Below, in pieces: positions 37,123-50,400 of a DNA stretch of 64,000 nucleotides. The stretch is from the NCBI RefSeq assembly GCF_001659605.2, contig NC_035172.2, positions 34,851,916 to 34,915,915 on the forward strand, written 5' to 3'. How positions within the stretch are numbered: position 1 is the stretch's first letter; each line of letters opens with the position of its first letter. Made by a program: the position numbers and the translations under genes. Source of the DNA: Manihot esculenta. Its lineage: Eukaryota; Streptophyta; Magnoliopsida; Malpighiales; Euphorbiaceae. The notes beneath the pieces are model-generated. The model ran no database searches and was not told the origin of the DNA. It worked only from the letters and a program-made list of their open reading frames with translations.

Positions 37123-37337
37123 ACTAATCCTAGCAACCAAGTAGGCTAGGAGGGAAAAGATTCAATCGAGGACATTAGGCATCCAAGCATCGCGTTACTG
37201 TTTTTTCAATAGCTAAAAAGCTCGACCAAACAAAAAAGCAACTTCCTCATAGTCTAACCGCATAGTCCAGCTAAATCTCCGGTGGCATAAGTTTGGTGAA
37301 TAAATAAAGTGGCCAGTTTAATGATTTCAGAATTATT

Positions 37338-37764
37338 ATTTAGTTGATTCGATTTAAAATTAAACTGAATTGAGTAAATCAGAAATTAAAAATTTAATTT
37401 TTATAAAAATTAAATTAAATTAGTTTTAATTAAAAATCAAATCAAATTTGATTTGATTCAATTCAATTTGATTTAATTAGTTTAAATTTTTAATAAATTT
37501 TTTATTTTTTACACTTTTAATTTTAAAATTTAATTAGAATATTTTAACTTTAATATATTATAATCTCTCTATATTATTGAAAATAATATACTATTATCAC
37601 TAATCGATTTAATTTAATTTTTTTATTAAAATTAAATCAAATCAAAATAATTAAAATTTTTAAAATTAAAATTTAAATCGAATTAAAATAAATAAAAAAA
37701 AACTAAAATTTTAAATTAATTTAGTTCGATTAATTTTTTTTAATTTAAATTAAATAATACTGAC
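37338..37764. mobile_element. MITE family 1, copy E (strongly decayed)
   Basis: Same orientation as copy D and only about 215 bp away. Nearly all CG sites are lost, for example gtttaaaattaaactgaatt where copy D has accgaatcg. It ends taaataatactgacttgtcg. Confidence 0.65.
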
Positions 37765-40539
37765 TTGTCGCTATACTAATAGCCTAAATAATAAGGCACT
37801 TTCTCATTGTAGGAGGCCAATCAATGGTATAACTAAGAGCTAAATTTTTATGGTTGTATGATCTCATAAAAATTGATTATGAGAGTTGGATCTCATACGA
37901 CGTCTCTTTTAATAAAAAAAATTAATAATAATTTTTTAATTTTTTAAAATATTATATTATTCAGCTTCCTTTAGTAAAATTATTATTATTATAATTATTA
38001 TTTTAACTGGTAAGCTGTTGACATTATTTTCATCCAATTTAATTTTAAAAAATCAGAAGAAAATACCAAAATAAGATATAAAAAGAGGCTAAAGAATCAA
38101 TAATTTATATGTTAAGTGGCTAACTTGGTGGCTGTCATTTGAGAAAACTACAAATTTGACCATTACTCATTCCATCCACATCCAACTAAATTAACAACTA
38201 GTCTATAACAACTTATTATTGAAAAAGAAAAAAAGTACTAATCAATAGCTAATCCAGCTGGAATTCTCTATCTATACACAACCAATGACAGTTTTTATAT
38301 TAAATTTTATCAATAACTAATCTTTAAATTAATAATTAAATTTATATTATTATTATTATATGTTACATATATTATTATATTCATTTATTCAAGTGTTATC
38401 ATGATTTTATCTCATCTAACAATCATGATTTGAGTTTATTCATAACTAGTAATACAAGCTGTGAATTCATTTGTTATTATCATTTCAGGACTAATACTAT
38501 TGAATTTTTCATCCAAAAAAATCATTTCGGGACTAATACTATTGAATTTTTTATCGATTTGGATGAGAAATAATACGTACTTATAAAAGTTTTATATACT
38601 ATTTCTCTTTAATCTAATTTTTAATGTGATATTGGATCTTTTAGAAATATTTCAAGTTTTAATATAATTTTAAATATGGAACGTGAGATTCAGAAAAACG
38701 TAGGATTTAAGTATATGTGAATAAGTTTGGTTGGAATTGTTCACGCCTTTCTCTTTTATTCTTTTTTACTTAATTTTTAGTGACGCATAACCATCACTTT
38801 GCTATAATGCACTTGTCGCTATCACACATAACCGTACTTAAGGTCGTATTTGTCTGTCCACCCTCATTAGACGACCATTTAATTCCTTTTCGGTACTCGT
38901 GCTGATAGAATTATGATATAATTGGGCTTGCTCTCCTATTTCCCATCACGTCAAAAAAGTTGGGCTCCTTTCGGATGGGTTCGGGTCTCGATCAGTCCGA
39001 TCTGCTTCAACCGTAAATTGGGTTGTGTGCTAACGGGTCAAATTTAGAGTTCTTCTGTAAGGATTCGATTGCAGTCCGAATGCCAATAGTCAGCGATTAT
39101 CATGCGAGTGTGATGAATGTCATATCGGAAAATTTTCAAACTATCAATCTAAGAAAGTTTATATTGCATTGATGGTGTGAAATATGAATGAAAATATTGC
39201 TGAAATATCAAATGTTACGAGTAGCTTGTATCACATAATAATAAGTCTAATAATAATCTTAGAGGAAATTTTGTAAAAAAAACAGATAAATTAGAAAAAA
39301 GCTAACATCATGGATGTCTCAAGGATTTTCTAAAATTTTTTTATATATATTTAACTATTTATCTTAAATAAAATTATATATGAAAAATTGTATAAATAAC
39401 ATATATTTTATTTTTAATAAAAAGTTAGTTTAATTAAATGATATTATATATTAATTTACAATCAAAATTAATGTGTTTTTTAATTATAAAATTTAAAGTA
39501 ATAAAAAGGCTTATATTATTGTTAATAGTATTAAAATGATACTTTTTAAAAAGGAAATTCAAAGTCTCAATGATTAATGGGCCTAGTGGCTTACAGAGGC
39601 TGCTCTTTCACAACCGTTGTCCTACAGTGGACTTTGCAGTTTGGGCTTCTTGCAATATGTCAAAACGACAGCCCATTAGTAGTTATTGCCTTTTTATCTC
39701 TCAAGATTTCAACAAGTCCTTGTTCCTTATATTTATTTTGAAATGTTGAATTTATTATATTTTTTATTTAAATTAATTTATAAATACCAAAATTTAACCA
39801 AAAGATTAAAATATTTCAGATATTTTTTTCTTAATTTTTTTAATTATCTCAAAAAGTAAAAGTTCAAACCTTAAAATTTCACAAGAATTTAGCTTAAAAT
39901 TCAAAAAAGCTTAATTTATTTTTTAAATTAAATTGATACTAATAACCAAAATGGTTTAAACTTTTTAATTTTTTTTCTTGGTTGGACAAATTTTGTATAT
40001 TTTATTAATTATTATTTTTGGAAACGTGGTCGACCCACAGTCATGCTTTTGATAACACGTGGCAGGAGATAACAGGGTAGAGTGGAGTTACAGAAATTCG
40101 ATCACCAGAATCTGCACCACACACCAGGTTGAATTTTCCCACGGGCGTTATCTGTTTTCCTGGCCACAGAATTTTTCCACAAAATAATAAAATCTTACAT
40201 TATAAGGCTTTAACGTAATCTAAATAACAAAAATGCCATTATAATGTAAATCACAGGCTCAAACTTAAGATCTCAATAATGGCAAGAATGATAATACTGA
40301 TAATTTCGAGGTCACAAGTTGAAAGAAACGTGAAAAATATTTAGCTCCAAAAACATGTTAAAAAAAGGAAAAAAAAATAAAAATTGAGGGTCGCTATTGA
40401 TGTCGTTTTGTCAATGCATCAAAAGCTCAGAGCTTCAACAATTATCTCGTCGATGGGCTGAGGTTCCTCTCTGTGCTCACTTTGTTCACTTCGCTTGAGA
40501 GAATCTCAACCCCTTTGCGCAATTTCCCATTTGCCAAAC
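37765..40539. other. Intergenic, upstream of the ABCF gene
   Basis: AT-rich with a somewhat GC-richer patch at 38750-39130 and G+C-mixed DNA from 40020. No gene was supported. The last few hundred bases are the likely ABCF5 promoter and leader, with no clear TATA box. Confidence 0.4.
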
Positions 40540-43500
40540 ATGGATTTATCCACCAAGTTCCACCGCCTAGACCTCCACTCTTCTTTCTTCACTAGTTCGC
40601 CTCTGTTTGGGACCCGTAAATCTCCTCTTAGGCTTCCCCGTTTTAAGCATAGCTCAAAACCCATTAAAAACAATCCCAGTTCGATTAAAGTTGTTGCTTC
40701 TTCTGTCTCCAGAAGAGGGACTTCTAAAATCACTGCTCAGTTATCCACCGCCACTGTCGAGACATCGGTTGCTGAACCCGAGACAGATATTGAGTCCTTG
40801 TTTTCAAGCAATTCCTCTGATGAATTCGGCAGGAAAGGTGCACATAAGCAATCGAATTCAGGGGCTTCGGGAATTTCATCGGGTATCAAGCTAGAAAACA
40901 TAAGCAAGAGTTACAAAGGAGTCACAGTGTTGAAAGACGTGACTTGGGAAGTGAAAAAAGGTGAGAAAGTAGGACTTGTAGGTGTGAATGGGGCAGGGAA
41001 AACGACCCAGTTGAGAATTATTACTGGACAGGAGGAACCTGATTCTGGGAACGTAATCAAAGCGAAGCCCAATATGAAAATCGCGTTTTTGAGTCAAGAA
41101 TTCGAGGTTTCTTTGAGTAGGACTGTTAAAGAGGAGTTCATGAGTGCGTTTGAAGAAGAAATGGAGATTTCTGGGAGATTGGAGAAGGTACAAAAGGCGA
41201 TAGAGGGGTCTGTGGACGACTTAGAGCTGATGGGGAGATTATTGGATGAGTTTGATTTGTTGCAGAGGAGAGCACAGGCTGTGGACTTGGATGAAGTTGA
41301 TGCCAAGATCAGTAAGTTGATGCCCGAACTTGGGTTTGCCCCTGAGGATTCGGATAGGTTGGTGGCCTCCTTCAGCAGTGGGTGGCAGATGAGGATGTCG
41401 CTTGGGAAGATTTTGCTGCAGGTATATTGTAACCTTGATGCCTTTTTATGGTAACTTTAGATGATATGCTGACATTGTTATTTTGGGAAATTTTTTAAGT
41501 CCTTTCATTTTGGAGGAATTGTTAGCTTTATGGATGAAGCAGTTATGACTGATTGGCTGAAGAAAGGATAGCTCTTGGTTGATTATTGATGTTTGACTTA
41601 AATGTGCAACTATTCATTTGCAGGACCCAGATTTATTGCTTTTGGATGAACCCACAAATCACCTTGACCTTGACACAATTGAGTGGCTCGAAGGTTATCT
41701 CCAGAAGCAAGATGTGCCTATGGTCATCATATCTCATGACAGAGCATTTCTTGATCAACTTTGTACCAAAATTGTTGAGACTGAAATGGGCGTTGCTAGG
41801 ACGTACGAGGGGAATTATTCTCAGTTCCTTTTGTCCAAGGCAGCATGGATTGAAGCTCAGCATGCTGCCTGGGAGAAGCAGCAGAAAGAAATTGAGCACA
41901 CCAAGGACTTAATAAGCCGGTTGGGTGCAGGAGCAAATTCTGGCCGCGCTTCTTCTGCTGAGAAGGTAACAGATAGATGTGTGGAACTATTTGGTTTCAT
42001 TTTGTCAAAGAACAGGAAATATTTCTTTCTTGGATATTATTCAAACGTAACTAGTATATAGAAGGATCAGTTTACTCTTCGCTGTTTTGGACTGTTTCCT
42101 ACTTTGATACACTGAATCTGATGGATTTTTTTTTTGAACTTTCTTGAATTAATATTGGAATGTATTTGTGAAATGGTAGCTTCTACATATCTTGCATCAT
42201 TACACTTAATGAAATTTGTGATAGGTTCTTTGCTGAATCTGGAAATTCTTCATGTGATATACTTCTGAATTTGCACCGCACCCTTCAGGATAGCAAAAAA
42301 TAGTCCAGAAAATCAAATATGATGAGGGATGAGGTTTCAGTTGTGGCTACTGATTTTGTACTTGTAGAATTTTTTTCTGAACAAATATAGGTTTTGCTTA
42401 TAAATGCTCTTGCATAACATACAAAAGGTGATTCTATAGGTGCTTTTGGCTCTTCCTTCTCCCTCCCCACCCTATTTTTAGCCTTCTAGCAGGTCAGCTT
42501 AGCGTCGATTTTTCAAATGAAATTCTTCTGTCTTTGTGACCATCCCCTAAATAGGTCATATTATTACTTTTTCTAGGGAAAATCATTTGACAGAATATTA
42601 ATGAGTTGCTAGTCAGTGAATAGAACATAATGCTTTCTCTATTTCTCTTTTATCCCTTATCAACTGTATTCATGGGGCTTTGTGTTTACAATTGAGAATG
42701 ATTCTTTAATCTCTATGATGTGGAAGTTGCAATTTTTTTCCTAGCTGCTTCAATTCTTAAACTCTCTTTGTTTCACAATTAACAGAAATTGGAGAGACTT
42801 CAAGAAGAGGATCAAGTAGAGAAGCCATTTCAACGCAAACAAATGAAGATCAGGTTCCCGGAGCGTGGAAGAAGTGGAAGAAATGTTGTATCCATTAAGA
42901 ATTTGGAATTCAGTTATGAGGATAAGGTGAGGCGCATCACGGGAGAGGCTGCTTTGAAATTTGAATAATGAGTTCTCTAATGATCTTATACACAACATTG
43001 ACAATTTTGTTGTGCTTTTTCTTACCAGGTGCTGTTTAATAGGACGAATCTTACAATAGAAAGAGGTGAGAAAATTGCCATTATTGGCCCAAATGGATGT
43101 GGGAAGAGTACTTTACTGAAGCTGATCATGGGCTTAGAGAAGCCGAAAGCTGGCGATATTATACTTGGGGAGCATAATGTACTGCCCAACTATTTTGAGC
43201 AGAACCAGGTGTGGTACTTTCATTTAATTAAAACTTATACTTCATTCACTTTTTGTTGTCAATTCCGTTGTTATGCATATAAATTGTTTTTGACAACTGA
43301 GTTTGATCTTCCTCTGTAAGGCGGAGGCACTTGATTTAGACAAAACAGTGATTCAAACTGTGGAAGAAGTTGCAGAGGACTGGAGAATTGATGATATAAA
43401 GGGACTGCTAGGCCGTTGTAATTTCAAAGCTGATATGCTTGATAGAAAGGTTTCCCTTTTGAGTGGTGGTGAGAAGGTAAAATCAACTGGCCCCTCAATT

Positions 43501-45094
43501 TCATATCTCTATGTTCAGTTGCATACTCTTAGAAATTCTGGTTTTAAAATAAATGAATTTGTTTCCTTTTTGAATCGGTTGTTGAAGCTTTCTTTTATCT
43601 ATACACTTTTGGATCTGTTTGTAGCTTATGTAAAAGTAGACTAGTAAAACTTGCATTATCTAGGGGATAAACTTTTGAAACTTAAGGACCAGATTGTGAT
43701 GATTTTGCAGTCATTTACTGCTGAAAATCACATATAAAACTGAAATATTACCTTCAATTGCTATTTAGTTTTATTTTTTCTTGAATCCTTGTCTATCAGC
43801 TGGAATATTGAATATCTTAATGTTATCTGCTATTACTCGCACTACTACAAGGTGGAGTTTGGTTATAGTTGCTCTTACTGATGTATCTTTAATCGAGGCT
43901 CAAAGCATGAGATTCTTGATTATGTGACTGAATAGATTAATGGCTACCTTGTCGCTTTTGATTGCATAGGTTCAATTCATTATACAATACCTCAGGAATA
44001 ATACCTGCCATGTCTTCTTCCTTTAAATAAAATCTTGGCCTATATTGCTGTCTATGATTTTTTTTTTCTATTATTATTTTCCCCTTATAATAAGGCATGG
44101 ACTTTGAATGTTTTGTCTTCCTGTTTTATTCAGGCGCGACTAGCATTTTGCAAATTCATGGTGAAACCTTCAACTTTGCTAGTTCTGGATGAACCTACTA
44201 ATCATTTGGATATACCTTCAAAAGAGATGCTTGAGGTTTGGATAGTTTCTTTTGGGTATTTGCTTTTACTTGTTTTACATTTTATTTGTTTTTAAATTCT
44301 GTGTCCAATTGTCACATCAGGAGGCAATAACAGAATACCAGGGTACAGTCATCACAGTTTCTCATGATCGATACTTCATAAAGCAAATAGTTAATCGAGT
44401 AATTGAAGTTAAAGATGGCCAGCTACAAGATTATGCAGGCGATTACAATGTAAGCTTGCCCTTCTTTCATTTTATTTTATTTATTCTGTACCTGTTTTTT
44501 GATATGATGCATCCTCTGCCTCATTTATTCATCTTGAGCATTCAAAGTAAAGTTTTCATATCCATAGTAGAAGGGTATGTCTTTGGAGGTATGAGATCAC
44601 ATTTCTATCTGCAGCGATAACTTTAGTGATGTATCAAGAAATGATAAATGAAACATTCTTATTCGTCCTGCATGGATGGCATGAGTGGTGGTGTGAGTTT
44701 CTAGTCTTAGGCAGCTTTAGGTTTTTGACACGAGATTTCTTGATTCATAGTATTATCTGGAGAAAAACCTGGATGCAAGGGCTAGAGAACTTGAACGCGA
44801 GGCAGAGCTTGAGGAAAGGGCTCCCAAAGTGAAGGCCAAATCAAAGATGTCAAAGGTAAATGGTATCTATTTTATTGCTAGCATCATAAGTTAAGCAATA
44901 AATAGGCAAATTGTTCTTGGAGTAGTCTCATCTTTTGATTTGCTTTCTTCCCTTTTTTCTTTTAATTTAAAGAAGCTCATCATTTTATTCTTTAACAGGC
45001 TGAGAAGGAAGCTCGGAAGAAACAAAAAATGCAGGCCTTTCAGGCTGCAAAACAAAAATCTAAAGGACTGAAGAACTCCAAAAGATGGAACTGA
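40540..45094 (+). CDS. ABCF5: ABC-F ATPase, ABCF5-like, probably chloroplastic
   Basis: Nine exons, all phase 0: 40540-41421, 41624-41965, 42786-42926, 43029-43208, 43321-43476, 44134-44235, 44321-44449, 44751-44855, 44999-45094. They give 710 residues. ABC-F proteins are soluble twin ATPases that act on ribosomes. Residues 1 to about 110 are Ser/Arg-rich, like a plastid transit peptide. Walker A1 GVNGAGKTT is near 148-156 and Walker B1 [12 protein letters not shown] near 298-309. Walker A2 GPNGCGKST is at 475-483, signature 2 LSGGEK at 562-567 and Walker B2 [11 protein letters not shown] near 583-593. A Lys-rich coiled tail ends SKRWN-like (SKRWN, stop). Signature 1 reads FSSGW (278-282) instead of FSGGW, with codon AGT at 41377-41379. 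An upstream TTG frame from 40495 is not used, as ATG 40540 fits the family. Confidence 0.94.
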
Positions 45095-45925
45095 AGAGGG
45101 GTACACAAAATTGATTCAATTTCATACTTGGTTGAACTAATTTTGCCATGTAAAGAGGGTAGGAGGTGATATAGTCCATTTTCACCAAGGTACTCCACCA
45201 TTGTAAATAATATTTGATAGAAATGCAGGTCTCATTTAAAAAGGTGCCATATGAATATTGCTATGACGTTTGAGCTTTTGTTTTTAATTTATGTTACAAT
45301 CTATCTGGGGGCAGGTGTTGCTTAGCCAAGTGGCTTTTAACATTCCTGCTATTTTCACCCATTTGCCTACGGTTTACGCCAACTGTTATTACAATTATCT
45401 TATTGTTTTCTCAAATTTATCTCCAAGCAACCAAGAAAGGGGAGGAGGCGAATTTCACAAAGAGAAAAGGTTGCATGAAGCCATTGCAGATTGGATTGTA
45501 TATGTTGTTTTTGGAGGGCGGTTATGTGATTGTCGACATGGTGTTTTTTAAAAGTTTTCATTGAATACACCAAGCATTGTGATGTTTGTTAAAAGTCTAA
45601 GCGGATTCATTAAATTTGTAGAATTGAAAGAAATATATGTTTTTTTTGAATAAGAATTGAAAGAATTAGTTGAGCTCAGTTATGATTCAAGGATTGAATG
45701 TATACATTTAACTAATCAAAACATGTTATGTATTTAAAACTATAAATTTCACTTATAAAAATATATGAACACTTACTATTTATTAAATTATTATGTGTTT
45801 ATACGTTTTGATGTCATCTGGTAAAAGGAGTCAGCAATATTATTATTATTTTGATAAAATTAAATACCGTTTTTTTACCATGCAAATATGATATTGTATT
45901 TTCAAAATCCAATAAAGGTAAGAAT
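45095..45925. other. 3' UTR of ABCF5 and spacer
   Basis: Probable 3' UTR, then AT-rich DNA. The open frame at 45291-45551 has no family support. Confidence 0.4.
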
Positions 45926-46008
45926 AAAGAGAACTGATTGGCACTCCATGGCTTAGCCTAGTGGAAAGTGCATCCCCCTATTTCAAAAAAAAAAAAGAGA
46001 ACTGATTG
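45926..46008 (+). mobile_element. Very short SINE-like insertion with 15-bp target duplication
   Basis: A body of about 53 bp (gcactccatggcttagcc... then a 12-A tail) is bracketed by perfect repeats of aaagagaactgattg at 45926-45940 and 45994-46008. A poly(A) end plus a 15-bp duplication means LINE-mediated retroposition. The phrase ggcttagcctagtgg resembles an RNA polymerase III box A (tRNA-like), as in tRNA-derived SINEs. Confidence 0.6.
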
Positions 46009-46204
46009 TAAGGATGCTATGCTGTCTCATGGTAACATTCATATTAGTTGGGTACAGCGTTCAGAAAATAGAGCCGCCCATTTATTAGCTAGAGAGTCTA
46101 TTCATTATGGTAGATTCAAAATTTGGATTGACATTCCTAATTGACTCTTAGATTATTATTCTACAAGATAAATAAAGTTTTTCTTTATTAGAAAAAAAAA
46201 AAAC
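46009..46204 (+). mobile_element. LINE 3' end (RNase H tail and poly(A))
   Basis: The reading frame through SHGNIHISWVQRSENRAAHL and LARESIH resembles the C-terminal RNase H-like part of plant L1 ORF2. A stop near 46141, a short 3' UTR (aataaagtttttctttatta) and an A-run at 46192-46204 follow. It is heavily 5'-truncated. Confidence 0.65.
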
Positions 46205-47446
46205 TAAGGTCCAACAAAGAGAAAAAAAAAAAAAAAGCACACAAACCCGAATTAAACTACTAAAAAGGAAAAAAAAAAATCAAATCAAACCAATTACGAA
46301 ACAGACTAAAATTCAACATAGAAAAATTCAAACCAAACATCCATCTACCTCAGCATCGATTTTTCAACACCTCCAAGAGCAAGCAGAGTCAACCGGCAAC
46401 AACAATAACAAGCAACCATAAAAAACAATAAAAAGACACAAACATGCAAATACGAAAAAGCAATAATAATAATAGAATTAAAGTATAGTAGAATTATAAT
46501 CAAAGCCCGATTCAAGTAGAAAATTAGTATCGTTCACAAAAATCACTAAAATAGTACATTTATGGTAAATAGAGAAAATAATAAAAATATTAAAAAATAA
46601 AATAAATATGCAACAAATATTATAAGCAAATACCAATAACACAGTAAAAAATCGAGATAAATCCATCAAAGAAAGGATGTGGCAGAACTATTACAGCAGT
46701 ATTATTCATTATACGTAATGGTGCTATCTTCGACGGATGTAAAATAATGCGGCCCACTATACACACATTCAAAAATCTCATCTCAAACTAGTAAGAATTA
46801 AGCGAAACTTCTATTCTAGCGAGTCATCAGCTACCATTAGGAGACGAAGATAAATACCTAAAACAACAAACACTAGATATGCAAATTTACCTCACAAAGG
46901 GCATCCAAGATCTAAACAAAATTATACAAGGAAACTATCTCAGCGACACTCACCGCCCGAGTCGAAATTGCTGGACCGCTATAAAAAAATTAAATATCAA
47001 TTCAATTCAATTATTGAAAAAGTAATGTAAAAAGCTAAGTTAAACGATTAAATTTAATTTCTCAAATTAAAAAAAAAGCCCCTATTTATTTGATCTTTCT
47101 GCATTAAAAAAAAAAACAATTTTTTTGAATAAGAAAACAAATTTTAGTTCCATTCTTTTTTTTTTTGAAAATTTTAATTCCATTCCATTCATTCAATCGG
47201 TTCCGTAGGATTTACATAAAACGGTGCGCACAAGCACACGCACTCCCACCGGATTACCCCTGTCCATTGCCACTGGCACTGGGGGTTCAAGTATCCCGTC
47301 TCCGCCCTCCTCTGGAACCAAAACTTGTTCTGGAACTCTCACCGAAACAGTAGTGTACTCTGTGGTCTCTCTCCACTGTTTGATTATTTTCTCAGGTCGC
47401 AGATACTCTTTTTTGGTGTTTCTCTGTTGTCACGGTCGAGTAAACG
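46205..47446. other. Spacer and promoter side of the PDCD2-like gene
   Basis: A-rich DNA without recognisable genes, then CT-rich leader-like sequence from about 47200. Confidence 0.4.
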
Positions 47447-50400
47447 ATGATGGCTCGAGCTCTACTTGGTATGCCTGGACCATGGGCCGATGATAATCGT
47501 GAGCCATCTGACCATTACACTACAAAAATTGGCGGACTTCCTGTGAGTATTAACTACCTGTTGATTTCATTCCTTGCTAAAATTTTCTTTATCTCAGTTT
47601 TTTAAAGCTCTCTTTTACAGGACTTGCCTTTTCCTCTAGAGGCAGTGCCTCACAATTTGCTCAATTGTGGTGCCTGTGGAAAAAAGCTCTGTCTTGTTGC
47701 ACAGGTTTTCGCTGATTCTCATTCTTGGATATTTTGTTTTGGTGAATATGATTTGGGTGTTCATTTTTGTTTTTTCAAAGGTTTATGCTCCAGTCTCTAG
47801 TGGAAGGTTGAAAATTGGAGATCGTCTTGTTATGGTCTTTGGTTGTGTGACGGCAGAATGTGGGAGTACTTCTCTTAGGTCTTCAATTTCTGTTTAAAGT
47901 TTCTTCTTTTGATTGATTGTTTTTTGAAAAGGAAATAAATTTCTGGGGACTTGCAGCTGGCGTGCACTTCGCCTGCAGAAACTGGATGATGGGAGATTCC
48001 CATGTACAAATTCTGATGATGTGGTTCCTGTTACTCCTCCTCCTGATTCAGTTCCAAAAACCAACTGGCTGGAGGATTTGGGTGATGAAAGTGATGAGGA
48101 TATCGATCTTGAGGCTTTGGGTAAAGCACTTTCTGAAGCTGGAAGTTTGGCTTCTCATTCCAAGAAACTACATAAGAACGAGCTATCTGAGAGTGTTGTC
48201 AATGCTTCCCCTTCAGTTCCCAGGATGAGAATTGTGGACATGGAGTTACCAGGTAAAATTTTCCTGTTAATTCTACTAATTTATTGTAAGAATGTGTTGT
48301 AGATAAGTGCTTTTCATGTATTGAACTTTTTGATATTTCTGAAATTTTTGAATTCTTCCAAAATTGTTTTGAACCTTTTGATATTTCTGAATTTCCTTAT
48401 GTTTTTGTCAAATGATTCATTAATTGTTATTATGTTGGTAATTGATTATTTGCTTCATATTATCTGGTAATTGCAGTGGTTCCTTGTTTTTACGTTTATA
48501 CTCAGGAAGAATCATTCTCAAAGGATGTTTCTTCTATGTGCTCGAACTATTATTCCACCCTTTCCATTAAGGAGAAACAAAGTAATAATGATCAAGAACA
48601 ACAAGAAGCTTGGGGAGATGAAAGTTATGAATACGATAAAGCTTTAAATGTCGACAGGGCATACCTCAAGTTCAAGAAAAAGTTGGATGCTGACCCGGAG
48701 CAATGCTTCAGGTATTGAGTTGAGTCCCTGGAAAAAGGTATTGAGTTGCAGAAATTTGATGATGTTGTTTGCTTACAATCGTAGTCATGGACAGATTATG
48801 GTTTCACATTGTGGCTTTGGTGCCACTTGAGGGCTCCTTCAACAAACAAAACTCAGTGGATGGTTGAGATACCTTGTCTGTGACTGGGACAAGGTGCAAA
48901 AATTAGAAGCTATAGAACTCAGCAAGAGCTCTATCTTAAGAAACCTTGCATAGATTTTATCTTGAACTTGCTTTTCTAGTTCTATCTTGAGAAACTTTTT
49001 GTGGTGGGATAGACTAGATGTTGGAAGGTTCCCCAATAATTCTGATTAGCCTTCACCATACCTTGAATTTTATGTGTCCAATGCTTCTACATAAGTATGA
49101 ATGCCAAAAATAATGGAAAAATTTTTGTGGAGATAGATTTTGGTTGCGCATGTAGCCATGTACAAACATCAGATACTGGTGCGCAAGTCTAACTCACAGT
49201 TATGGCCGATTTCTTAACGACATTCATATATTTTCCGAGAATCTTTTGAGACTTCTCCAACCACTAACTAACTAACTAACTAAATAGTTAATCTGGTTTA
49301 GATTTGTGAATTCGGCTTCCAGTTTGAAGTCATACAGTGTTTATGTTCTGAGCTCATCTGTTGTCCATTCAAATGCAATTTCAGACCAACTACTCATGTT
49401 ATGTATGTCCACATGTATTCTGTTCCAGAAACATTTAGATGTTGCAATTGCTGTTTGTCTTGGGCAGTCAGAGGTTTATTAAGCCCACTGCTTTACCATC
49501 TCTGTGCCAGCTAAATGAGTTGTTCTATCCTACTCCATTATATGGAAACTACTATTGCTCAAATAAATGCTCCTTTAACAGTCCCATGTACTCAGGTACT
49601 TGTATGGCGGGAAGCCTCTTCTTGCAACACCAGATGTGGGAGACCCTGGGTCATGCAAGCTTTGTGGTGCTTCGAGGCATTATGAGATGCAGCTGATGCC
49701 CCCATTAATATATTTTCTACAAGATGCTGCTGATGATTGTCAAAAAACTGCATTAGAGAATTGGGACTGGATGACACTCGTTGTTTTCACTTGCTCCAAG
49801 GTCAGTTTTCAAGTCATTTTTGCTTTGATAACTGTTTGTCACATAGATATATAAGCTTTGTTGTAGTTAGAATGGCTAGACTATGAGCTGCCACTGATGA
49901 ATCTGGGGTAATTAACCCATTATCACTAATTTCAGGGTTGTCACATAATTTTATTTGTCTCATTTAGTTTGTATTTCACTGAGATCACATTTATTGAGTT
50001 TCAATTGTTATTTGATTGGATTTTCTGATGTAGCAGCAAAGTCCTACTCTCCACTTCAATCTTGTGTGTGTGTGTGCGCATGCATGTGCACATATATTTG
50101 CCTACCATAACAAAGAGTAAAAGTTCTAGCAAAAATTTCTCTAGAATTTGATAGTAATGATCTTATCAAAGCACAAACCAAGTGATTTTTTATGTGATAA
50201 ATGGAAATAAGGTTATCACACTGAAATTTAGTGATAAGTTTATTAACCATTGCATCTCGAATGGTCTTATCCATATTGGTTAAAGAAGCTGCTGGAAACA
50301 GAGAACCAATGGGGATTCTTTCTTTTGGCCAAGGAGCAGTTGCAGGTGGTGGTGGTGGTGGGTCTCGTGGTCAAGACCATTGCCTGCAGGAGTTAACTAG

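Noticed and set aside
40495..40539. 15-residue N-terminal extension of ABCF5
   Set aside because: It would need a TTG start. ATG 40540 gives the expected transit peptide start.
45941..45993. Possible tRNA gene
   Set aside because: Only a box A-like phrase is present, with no cloverleaf or box B. A SINE-like retroposon explains it better.
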